Assembly (NCBI GenBank): GCA_016124635.1
Contig: WGNJ01000030.1
Span: 1 to 64,000 of the forward strand
Length of the DNA stretch: 64,000 bases
From: Alphaproteobacteria bacterium
GTDB taxonomy: Bacteria; Pseudomonadota; Alphaproteobacteria; Micropepsales; Micropepsaceae
Direction of reading: 5' to 3'
The notes under the pieces: generated by a model
Databases searched by the model: none
What the model was told of the DNA's origin: nothing
Seen by the model: the letters and a program-made list of their open reading frames with translations, nothing else
In this document: in pieces, positions 57,060 through 64,000 of the stretch
Position numbering within the stretch: position 1 is the stretch's first letter
Layout: each line of letters begins with the position of its first letter
Translations under genes and position numbers: made by a program

Positions 57060-58448
57060 ATGGACGCACGCGTGCAAACGGAAACGGCGAAGCCCAAAGC
57101 GGCGTTCGTGCCGCATCTGCCGCGCAGTCTCGCGTTCCGACTCGCGTTGCTCTACGGGATGGTGTTCGCGATATCGGCAACGGCACTGATCGGGCTCGTT
57201 TACTTCACGACCACGGCATCGCTAACGCGACAGCGCGACCGCGCGATCACCGTCGAACTCGAGGAGCTGAAGAGCGAACTCGGCGCGGCCGGCGGCGGTA
57301 TCGGCGAGGTCGAACGCCAGATCACGGTGCGAGATACCGCGCCGGACAAATCGCAATACATCTATGCGCTCTACGACAAGTTCGGACACTTGCTCGCGGG
57401 CTCGGAAGCCAAACTTCCGCGCGCAGATGCTTGGATCGACGTTGCCAGCCGCACCGACGACGGTGTTCCGCACACGACGCACTTCCGGACGAGCCTACTT
57501 CCCGAGGGCTATCTCCTCGGCGTCGGCGAGGACACCGAACAATTCGACGATCTGCACACGTTCCTGCGCGCCGCGCTTTTAATTGGACTGGCGGCGGCAT
57601 TCGCGATCGCACTCGCCGGCGGCTGGGCCTTGAGCTGGACGTTCCGCCAGCGGCTCGATCGCGTTGCGGCCGTATGCGGCGAGATCATGGAGGGACGGTT
57701 GGGCTCGCGGATTCCGGTGCGCGCCACAGGTGATGAGATCGATCTGCTGTCGCGCAGCGTCAACTCCATGCTCGACCGCATCGTCGGACTGATGGACACT
57801 TTGCGTCAGATCTCGGTCGACGTGGCACACGACTTGAGGACGCCGCTCGCGCGGCTGCGGCAGGGCCTCGAGTCGACCAAATTCAAAGCGAAGACGACCG
57901 ACGACTACGCGGCGGCGGTCGACAAGGCGATCGGCGAAGCCGACACTATCCTCGACACATTTACAGCGTTGCTGCGAATTGCCGAGCTCGAGGCGGGGAC
58001 ACGGCGCGCGGCGTTCACGCCGGTCGACCTGTCGCGCCTATTCGAAACGGTAGCAGACGCCTACGCGCCGCCGGCAGAGGAAAACGGGCAACGCATCGTG
58101 GCGCGCATCGAACAAGGCGTCAGCGTAACCGGCGACGCAAATTTGCTGACGCAAATGATCGCGAATTTCGTCGCCAACGCGCTGCGGCACAGTCCGTCGG
58201 GCACGACCGTAACGGTCGAGCTGTCGGGAGGGGCGCATCCGCTCGGCGTTGTGTCGGACAACGGGCCCGGAATTCCGGAAGCGGATCGCGCGCGCGTCTT
58301 CCAACGCTTCGTTCGACTCGAAAGCAGCCGGACGACGCCGGGGAGCGGACTAGGATTGTCGCTCTGCGCGGCGATCGCCGAGCTGCACGGCATACGCCTC
58401 GATTTGAAGGACAATCATCCGGGCCTCAGGTGCGAGGTGCGGTTCTAG
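57060..58448 (+). CDS. Sensor histidine kinase
   Basis: 462 residues. Two membrane helices (about 32-56 and 173-196) enclose a periplasmic sensor of about 115 residues, followed by HAMP and the HisKA box VAHDLRTPLARLRQ (His about 258), the N-box FVANALRHSPSG, and SDNGPGIPEADRARVFQRF and GSGLGLSLC of the ATPase. It pairs with the divergent response regulator 116 bp upstream. The sensor has no motif I recognise. ATG 57060 has no clear ribosome site but gives the normal N-terminus. Confidence 0.92.
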   Translation: MDARVQTETAKPKAAFVPHLPRSLAFRLALLYGMVFAISATALIGLVYFTTTASLTRQRDRAITVELEELKSELGAAGGGIGEVERQITVRDTAPDKSQYIYALYDKFGHLLAGSEAKLPRADAWIDVASRTDDGVPHTTHFRTSLLPEGYLLGVGEDTEQFDDLHTFLRAALLIGLAAAFAIALAGGWALSWTFRQRLDRVAAVCGEIMEGRLGSRIPVRATGDEIDLLSRSVNSMLDRIVGLMDTLRQISVDVAHDLRTPLARLRQGLESTKFKAKTTDDYAAAVDKAIGEADTILDTFTALLRIAELEAGTRRAAFTPVDLSRLFETVADAYAPPAEENGQRIVARIEQGVSVTGDANLLTQMIANFVANALRHSPSGTTVTVELSGGAHPLGVVSDNGPGIPEADRARVFQRFVRLESSRTTPGSGLGLSLCAAIAELHGIRLDLKDNHPGLRCEVRF

Positions 58449-58581
58449 CCGCGCCGCCGCAATCGGCTGGAAATTGGCCATTTTCGATGGCTCCCCCTTG
58501 CAACTGTTTTGCGCTTTAATGCGATAAGTCGCGCGCGGCAGGGGATGGCCGACGCTCGGCGCAAGGTGGGGACCTGTCAGG

Positions 58582-60555
58582 ATGATCTTCGTGAAATTTT
58601 GGCGCGGCCTTTCGGCCGGCGCCTTGTCGCTCTTTTGTGCCCTCACAGCGGTCGCCGCCGATGCGCCCGTGCCGACATCGACAGCGCCGGCGGCGGTCCC
58701 GGCACCACAGCAGCCGCCGCACGAACTCACGGCGAACGACGTGGAGGCATTCCTCGACGGGTTGATCCCGCTCCAGATCGGTATGGACGACATCGCCGGC
58801 GCGACAGTTTCGATCGTGAAGGACGGCAAGCTGCTGTTCACCAAAGGCTACGGCTTCGCCGACATGAAGACGCGCAAGCCGGTGGTCGCCGACAAGACTC
58901 TGTTTCGCGTCGGGTCGATCACCAAGCTCTTCACGTGGACGGCGGTGATGCAACTCGTCGAACAAGGCAAAGTCGACCTCGACGCCGACGTGGCGACTTA
59001 CATCGACTTCGACTTGCCCAAACCGTTCGGCAAGCCGATCACGCTGCGCAACCTGATGACCCATCGGCCGGGCTGGGAGGACGTCTACAAAGAGCTTGGC
59101 GCGAAAGACGCGAAAACGATCAATCTGGAAGCTTATTTGAAGGAACACGTTCCGGCGCAGATCTTTGCGCCCGGCGCCGTGCCAGCCTATTCGAACTACG
59201 GTGCGGCTCTCGCCGGCTATATCGTGCAGCGCGTTTCCGGCGAGGCATTCGATCAATACGTCGAGGATCACATTCTCAAGCCGCTCGGCATGACGCATTC
59301 GACCTTGCGCCAACCGCTGCCCGACGCGCTCAAGAGCGACATGTCGAACGGCTACACGCTCGGCTCAGCCGACAAGGCGAGCGCCTTCGAGAACGTCAAC
59401 GCCTATCCGGCCGGCAGCATGTCGGCGACGGCGAGCGACATGGCGCGCTTCATGATCGCGCAGCTGAACGACGGCGAGCTCGACGGCGCGCGCATTCTCA
59501 AGACCGAGACGGCGCAAGAGATGCACAACACCCGGCTTGAGGTGGATAGCCATCTTCCGGCGATGGCCCTCGGCTTTTATGAGGAGACGCGCAACGGGCA
59601 CCGCATCATCGGTCACGGCGGCGATACGGTCGTCTTTCACAGCGACCTGCACCTGATCCCCGATCAGCACGTCGGGTTCTTCGTTTCGTACAACAGCGCC
59701 GGACGCGGCGACAGCGCGCCGCGCGGAGCGTTGTGGCGCGCGTTTCTCGACCGATATTTTCCCTATACGCAGCCGGATCAGCCGACGCTGGCGACCGCGA
59801 AGGACGACGCACAGAAGGTGATCGGCACATACCGTTCGAGCCGGCGCGGCGAGACGTCATGGACGCGGCTGCTTGGCGTGCTCGGCGAGGCGACGGTCAG
59901 CGCGGATTCAGACGGCATTCTGACCGTCGACGCCTTCAAGGACATCAACGGGCAGCCTCGCAAATGGCGCGAGGTCGAGCCCTTCGTCTATCGCAACGTC
60001 GTCGGACAAGAGCGCATCGTGTTCAAGCCCGACGCGTCGGGCACGATGAACCTTTTCATCGGCGTGCCGATCGCGCTTTTCCAGCGTGTGGGGCCGCTCG
60101 ATAGTCAATGGACGATCGCGACCGTGGCAGGCGGGTCGCTGCTGATCATGGCGCTGACGTTGTTGCTCTGGCCGGCCGCCGTAGCGGCGCGCTGGCATTA
60201 TGGCGCGGGATTGCCCCTCAGCGGCTTCGAGCGCTTGTTGCGGTTCGGAACGTATGCCGTGTGCGCTGCGGACATTGCGTTCCTGATCGGCTTCTTGTTC
60301 GTCGTCCTGCCGGCGCTTCAAACCATCTTCGACCTCGACCGCACGCTCGATGCCAAGATCCACCCTTGGCAATATGTCGGCATCGCGGGCTCGATCGGCG
60401 CGCTCATCGCCGTCGTCAACGCGCTTGTCGCCTGGCGGAGCGAAAACCGCAGCTTCTTCGGTCGCGTCAAGGAAACGGTGATCGCGCTCGCCTGCGTCGG
60501 CTTTGCCTGGTTTGCGTGGTCCATGCATTTGCTGGACCTCGGATTGAGATACTGA
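58582..60555 (+). CDS. Serine beta-lactamase-like hydrolase with C-terminal membrane domain
   Basis: 657 residues. A signal peptide (about 1-26) and Pro/Ala linker precede a class C-like domain (about 50-400) with SITK (catalytic Ser about residue 113) and YSN (about 203). HGGDTVVFHSDL may serve as the third motif. A beta-rich part follows, then four hydrophobic helices in the last 150 residues. Such fusions include esterases, D-aminopeptidases and penicillin-binding-like proteins; none can be chosen from sequence. Its terminator follows directly. Confidence 0.85.
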   Translation: MIFVKFWRGLSAGALSLFCALTAVAADAPVPTSTAPAAVPAPQQPPHELTANDVEAFLDGLIPLQIGMDDIAGATVSIVKDGKLLFTKGYGFADMKTRKPVVADKTLFRVGSITKLFTWTAVMQLVEQGKVDLDADVATYIDFDLPKPFGKPITLRNLMTHRPGWEDVYKELGAKDAKTINLEAYLKEHVPAQIFAPGAVPAYSNYGAALAGYIVQRVSGEAFDQYVEDHILKPLGMTHSTLRQPLPDALKSDMSNGYTLGSADKASAFENVNAYPAGSMSATASDMARFMIAQLNDGELDGARILKTETAQEMHNTRLEVDSHLPAMALGFYEETRNGHRIIGHGGDTVVFHSDLHLIPDQHVGFFVSYNSAGRGDSAPRGALWRAFLDRYFPYTQPDQPTLATAKDDAQKVIGTYRSSRRGETSWTRLLGVLGEATVSADSDGILTVDAFKDINGQPRKWREVEPFVYRNVVGQERIVFKPDASGTMNLFIGVPIALFQRVGPLDSQWTIATVAGGSLLIMALTLLLWPAAVAARWHYGAGLPLSGFERLLRFGTYAVCAADIAFLIGFLFVVLPALQTIFDLDRTLDAKIHPWQYVGIAGSIGALIAVVNALVAWRSENRSFFGRVKETVIALACVGFAWFAWSMHLLDLGLRY

Positions 60556-60560
60556 AGAGA

Positions 60561-60587
60561 AAAAGCCCGGCTCGAGGCCGGGCTTTT
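60561..60587. terminator. Bidirectional Rho-independent terminator
   Basis: AGCCCGGC (60564-60571) and GCCGGGCT (60577-60584) form the stem, flanked by AAAA on one side and TTTT on the other, so it can end transcription from both strands. It lies 6 bp after the hydrolase stop and 18 bp from the end of the convergent glycine-zipper gene. Confidence 0.88.
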
Positions 60588-60604
60588 CGAGATGCCGTGG
60601 GCGA

Positions 60605-61120
60605 TCAATCGTCGTCGTTTTCCATGCTGACGATCTTCCAAGTACCGTTGCGCGTGCGGCAGGCGACGCCGCCGGCGTAGGCCTCGTCGTCGCGGTCATA
60701 GTAGCGCGTTTCGAACCGCCGGCAGGGACCGTCGTAGTCGTTCCAACCGTCCTCGTAGTATTCGGTCGGTCGCACCCAACCATGATGATGCGTGCGCGGA
60801 TTGCGCCACTCATAGCGGCGGTCGCCGCCATCGTCGAACGCATCGTCGTAAGCGGCGTTGTAGTAGTAAGCGTCGTAGCGATCGTCGCGGCAGGAGTCCC
60901 TAGCGATCTCGCGGCCCGCGAGGCCGCCGAGCACCGCGCCACCGACGGTCGCCGCCACGCGGCCGCCGCCGTGGCCGAACTGATTGCCGATGATACCGCC
61001 GAGCACGGCGCCACCAAACGTGCCAGCCGCCTTCGCATCGTCGCAATCCGCAAACGCCGGCGTGGTGGCCGTGAACAGAGCGCCGGCCGCAACAAGGCCG
61101 ATTGCCATTGACTTCAACAT
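60605..61120 (-). CDS. Exported glycine-zipper protein
   Basis: 171 residues with a signal peptide (about 1-24, TTPAFADC). A glycine zipper (GTFGGAVLGGIIGNQFGHGG, then GGAVLGGLAGREIA, about 33-72) resembles the 17-kDa-antigen / SlyB-like helices that insert in membranes. The rest is Asp/Tyr-rich (YDAYYYNAAYDDAF) with a C-terminal Cys pair in GPCRRF and VACRTRNGTW that may form a small SH3-like end. Probably outer-membrane or periplasmic; no lipobox seen. Confidence 0.8.
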   Translation of the reverse strand: MLKSMAIGLVAAGALFTATTPAFADCDDAKAAGTFGGAVLGGIIGNQFGHGGGRVAATVGGAVLGGLAGREIARDSCRDDRYDAYYYNAAYDDAFDDGGDRRYEWRNPRTHHHGWVRPTEYYEDGWNDYDGPCRRFETRYYDRDDEAYAGGVACRTRNGTWKIVSMENDDD

Positions 61121-61303
61121 TTGAGGCCTCCCATGGGGTTCCTGGCTTCAGCAGCGCAGGAGATGAATACCGTAAGGAATGCGCGGGGTTGTAGCATAGT
61201 TCCCGGGTGAGCGCGGAGAGCCGGCGTTGCGCCGGCAAACACAAGGTTAGCGCAGGCCAACCCCTTGAATGTAAGGAACCTGTAATCCTAGGGAGAGTTT
61301 GCT

Positions 61304-61576
61304 ATGAGGTGCGCGCGATGCAACGCGGACGTGACTTGGCCCGATGGAATATCACCCACGGACCAGCACGCTCTCGCGCGCGCGGCTCAGGAAAGCCCGG
61401 TGCGGTGTGTTCAGGCTGCGCGGGCGTTGCTTGGCCTCGACGTCCGCGCGGCGAAGGCACTCGCCTATCACTTGTCGCGAGTGGCGCGAACGTGTCATCG
61501 CTGCGGCAACGATATCGTTTCTGGCAGCTCAATTTGTGCCCACTGTCGTTCACTCAATGTCGACTGGTGGCCGTGA
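61304..61576 (+). CDS. Small zinc-ribbon protein
   Basis: 90 residues, GGGAGAG before ATG 61304. CARCNADV at the start and CHRCGNDIV then CAHCRSLN at the end are CxxC pairs that would bind one or two zinc ions around a short helical middle (ARAAQESPVRCVQAARALLG). Unknown role; similar size to regulatory or adaptor zinc ribbons. It is convergent with glyS, 4 bp apart, and has no neighbour on its strand. Confidence 0.7.
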   Translation: MRCARCNADVTWPDGISPTDQHALARAAQESPVRCVQAARALLGLDVRAAKALAYHLSRVARTCHRCGNDIVSGSSICAHCRSLNVDWWP

Positions 61577-61580
61577 TCGC

Positions 61581-63815
61581 TCAGCCTTCGATCTTCGAGA
61601 AGTCGGCGACGGTGTGCATCGCCTCGCGGATCTCGTTGAGAAGCTTCAGACGGTTCTCGCGGAGGTTGGCGTCGTCGGCGTTGACGGTCACCTTCTCGAA
61701 GAAAGCGTCGACGGGTGCGCGGAGCCTTGCAAGCGCGGCCATCGCACCCTCGAAATCCTCGCGCTTCAGCGCCGCAGCCGCATCGGCCTTCACGCGAACG
61801 ATCACTTCGTGGAGCGCCTGCTCTTCCGACTGCTTCAAAAGCATCGTGTCGATGACGCCGCGATGCGTGCGCTTGTCCTTCTTCTCTTCGATCTTGACGA
61901 TGTTCACCGCGCGCTTGTAACCGGCAAGCAAATTCGTGCCGTCGTCCGTCTTCAAGAACGTTTGTAGCGCTTCGACGCGGCGGACGATCAGAACGAGATC
62001 GTCCTGACCTTCGAGAGCGAAGACCGCATCGATGAGATCGTGGCGCACACCCTTGTCGCGAAGCGCGACCTTCAATCGATCACCAAGAAAAGAAAGTAGC
62101 TCCGCTATCTCCCTCCCAACATGAGCGTCATACCTTTGATGTCCCAAGAATTTTGGCGCTCCGGGACGATCCGGATTGTCTGCCACGAGATTGCCGGTCA
62201 GCATCTCCTCAATTTTCTTCGCAAGATTGGGCGGCAACCCCAACTTTTTTACCCGTTCAGCCCAGTCCAGCGCGTCACTGAAAAACCTGCCTTGAAAACC
62301 CTGCATTGTCCAATCAATCGCCCGGCCAAAAAGGCGCGACAGTGGAATTCTAACGCCCGCATCTAAGATCGTTCGGATGAGCCCAAGCGCTGCTCGCCGA
62401 AGAGCAAATGGATCTCGAGAACCCGTTGGCTTCTCGTCGATATAGAAGAAGCCAGCCAGCGTGTCTGCTTTGTCTGCGAGCGCGATGGCGATCGAAACCG
62501 GTGCGGTCGGGACCTGATCGGTGGGGCCGAGCGGCTTGTAGTGGTCGCGGATGGCGTCGGCGACTTCCGGTGCCTCCTTGTCGTGGAGCGCGAAATATCG
62601 GCCCATGACGCCCTGCACTTCCGGAAACTCGCCGACGGTGCCGGAGACCAAGTCCGCCTTGCAGAGATGAGCGGCGCGACGCGCCTTCTTCTCGTCGGCG
62701 CCGATCAGCTTGGCGATTTCGCCGGCGAGCGCCTCGATGCGCTCGACACGTTCGAGCTGGGTGCCGAGCTTGGCGTGGAAGACGATGCCTGCGAGCTGCG
62801 GCACGCGGTCGGCCAGCTTCACCTTCAGATCCTGATCCCAGAAGAATTTGGCATCGGAGAGGCGCGCGCGCAGGACGCGCTCGTTGCCCGCGACCACCGC
62901 TTTGCCGTCGTCCTTGGTGACCGTGTTGGCGACGACGATGAATTTGTTCGCGAGCTTGCCGGTCGCCGGATCCTTGAGCGCGAAGTATTTTTGGTTCGCG
63001 CGCATGGTCGAGATCAGGATCTCCTGCGGCACTTCCAAGAATGCCTTCTCGAACTGGCCGATGAGGACGACCGGCCACTCGACCAGCCCCACGACTTCGT
63101 CGGCGAGCGCGTCGTCGGCGATGAGCTCCAGGTTCTGCGCATGCGCCAGCTGTTTCGCCTCGTGCAAGATCGCGGCCTTGCGGTCCGCCGGGTTCAAGAC
63201 GACATGCGCGTGCTGCAGCTTTGCGACGTAGTCGTCGTAGCGGCGCACTTCGATTTCGCCGTGACTCAAGAAGCGGTGGCCGCGCGTCGTCGTTCCCGAC
63301 CGAATGCCGCCGACTTCGAACTTCACGAGCTCGCCGTCGAAGGTGCAGAGGATGGAATGTAACGGGCGGACCCAGGTCAGATCGCCCGAGCCCCAGCGCT
63401 GCGACTTGGGCCACGGAAAGGTTTTCACAATCTCCGGCACGATTTCGGCGATGACGTCAGGCGTCGGTCTGCCTTTGCGCTCGATAACCGCGAGATAGAA
63501 GTCGCCCTTCGGGTCCTTCTGCACGGTGAGTTGCTCGCGCGTGAGGCCGGTCGAACGGAGAAACCCGTCGATCGCCTTGGCGGGCGCGTCGACACGTGGG
63601 CCTTTGCGCTCCTCGCGGGTATCGGACTGCGCGGCGGGCAAACCTTCGACGATGAGCGCGAGCCGCCGCGGCGTCGCGAAGGCGCGTGCGCCCTCGGTCG
63701 TGTAGCCACGATCGGTGAGCGCGCCGATCGTCAGGCGCTCCAGATCGCGCGCCGCTTGCGCCTGCATGCGCGCAGGGATTTCTTCGGAGAAGAGTTCAAG
63801 GAGGAGCTGCGGCAT
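61581..63815 (-). CDS. glyS: Glycine-tRNA ligase, beta subunit
   Basis: 744 residues. It begins with [17 protein letters not shown], the family signature. [33 protein letters not shown] and the long C-terminal anticodon-binding helices (ending [20 protein letters not shown]) follow. It forms the alpha2beta2 glycyl-tRNA synthetase with GlyQ, whose gene ends 1 bp upstream. The AT-richer patch at about 62090-62400 lies within the frame and does not interrupt it. Confidence 0.96.
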   Translation of the reverse strand: MPQLLLELFSEEIPARMQAQAARDLERLTIGALTDRGYTTEGARAFATPRRLALIVEGLPAAQSDTREERKGPRVDAPAKAIDGFLRSTGLTREQLTVQKDPKGDFYLAVIERKGRPTPDVIAEIVPEIVKTFPWPKSQRWGSGDLTWVRPLHSILCTFDGELVKFEVGGIRSGTTTRGHRFLSHGEIEVRRYDDYVAKLQHAHVVLNPADRKAAILHEAKQLAHAQNLELIADDALADEVVGLVEWPVVLIGQFEKAFLEVPQEILISTMRANQKYFALKDPATGKLANKFIVVANTVTKDDGKAVVAGNERVLRARLSDAKFFWDQDLKVKLADRVPQLAGIVFHAKLGTQLERVERIEALAGEIAKLIGADEKKARRAAHLCKADLVSGTVGEFPEVQGVMGRYFALHDKEAPEVADAIRDHYKPLGPTDQVPTAPVSIAIALADKADTLAGFFYIDEKPTGSRDPFALRRAALGLIRTILDAGVRIPLSRLFGRAIDWTMQGFQGRFFSDALDWAERVKKLGLPPNLAKKIEEMLTGNLVADNPDRPGAPKFLGHQRYDAHVGREIAELLSFLGDRLKVALRDKGVRHDLIDAVFALEGQDDLVLIVRRVEALQTFLKTDDGTNLLAGYKRAVNIVKIEEKKDKRTHRGVIDTMLLKQSEEQALHEVIVRVKADAAAALKREDFEGAMAALARLRAPVDAFFEKVTVNADDANLRENRLKLLNEIREAMHTVADFSKIEG

Positions 63816-63816
63816 G

Positions 63817-64000
63817 TTACTTGCCCACTCCGCCCATGCCCGCGCCCGGCGTCATGCCTTGCGGACTTTGGATCCAGGCTTCGGCGCAGGCCTTGGCGAG
63901 CGCGCGGACGCGGCCGATATAGGCTTGGCGCTCGGTCACCGAGATCACGCCGCGCGCGTCGAGCAGATTGAAGGTATGGCTCGCCTTGATGCACTGCTCG
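63817..64000 (-). CDS. glyQ: Glycine-tRNA ligase, alpha subunit (C-terminal part)
   Basis: The last 60 codons and the TAA at 63817-63819; the start is outside. The residues [18 protein letters not shown] and [20 protein letters not shown] are typical of the GlyQ C-terminus. The glyS ATG lies 1 bp after the stop, so the pair is coupled. Confidence 0.92.
   Translation of the reverse strand, partial: EQCIKASHTFNLLDARGVISVTERQAYIGRVRALAKACAEAWIQSPQGMTPGAGMGGVGK

Noticed and set aside
1..64000. CRISPR arrays, insertion sequences, prophage or plasmid functions
   Set aside because: No regularly spaced repeats, transposase, integrase or phage structural genes are visible; the only element-like sequence is the inverted repeat at 35668-35834.

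Overview
The window is 64 kb of dense, high-GC chromosomal DNA from an alphaproteobacterium. The pointers are GC-rich codon use, a NadQ/NrtR-like NAD regulator near a nadABC operon, an ars cluster with an aquaporin (aqpS) instead of a pump, a SleB-type cell wall hydrolase and ppdK near glyQS. I lean towards Hyphomicrobiales (Rhizobiales) or a neighbouring order; the sequence alone does not settle the genus. I see no rRNA, tRNA, CRISPR, transposase or phage genes.

Layout, left to right. 0-16.5 kb: the end of a KAS III gene, an AmpG-like MFS transporter, a very large GH18-NodB-GT2 polysaccharide protein, a TetR regulator with a CoA-ligase-like partner, a secreted M28 peptidase, two related secreted TPR proteins, an acyl-CoA dehydrogenase and a TerC membrane protein. 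16.5-26 kb: a membrane methyltransferase-like protein, a DUF885 peptidase, a universal stress protein with an FNR/FixK-like box, an HD hydrolase / phosphatase / NAD-regulator operon, HU, and two tandem endonuclease/exonuclease/phosphatase (EEP) membrane proteins. 26-31 kb: nadA-nadB-nadC behind a 19-bp palindrome, then GST and a TRIC-type channel. 31-36 kb: a secreted TPR protein, a TonB-like anchor protein, an M61-like peptidase, an SDR and an inverted-repeat element.

36-42.4 kb is an arsenic resistance region on the minus strand. It runs arsR2-arsI-TauD/TfdA dioxygenase, then arsR1-arsC(Trx type)-arsC(Grx type)-aqpS-DUF4336-recQ, with palindromic operators at the starts of both arsR genes. 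No ArsB/Acr3 pump is present, so As(III) efflux would go through AqpS. The dioxygenase follows arsI by 7 bp and is the least expected member.

42.4-64 kb holds small membrane and secreted proteins, an arylsulfatase, a SleB cell wall hydrolase, an 800-bp gene-poor stretch with AT-rich DNA and hairpins, TrmO, a His-rich secreted protein, an M13 peptidase, DUF3108, ppdK, LysE, a divergent two-component system, a serine beta-lactamase-like hydrolase with a C-terminal membrane domain, a glycine-zipper protein, a zinc-ribbon protein, and glyS plus the end of glyQ.

The strongest leads are the trifunctional GH18-NodB-GT2 protein, the NAD-regulator operon with its probable nadA operator, and the dioxygenase and recQ embedded in the arsenic locus.
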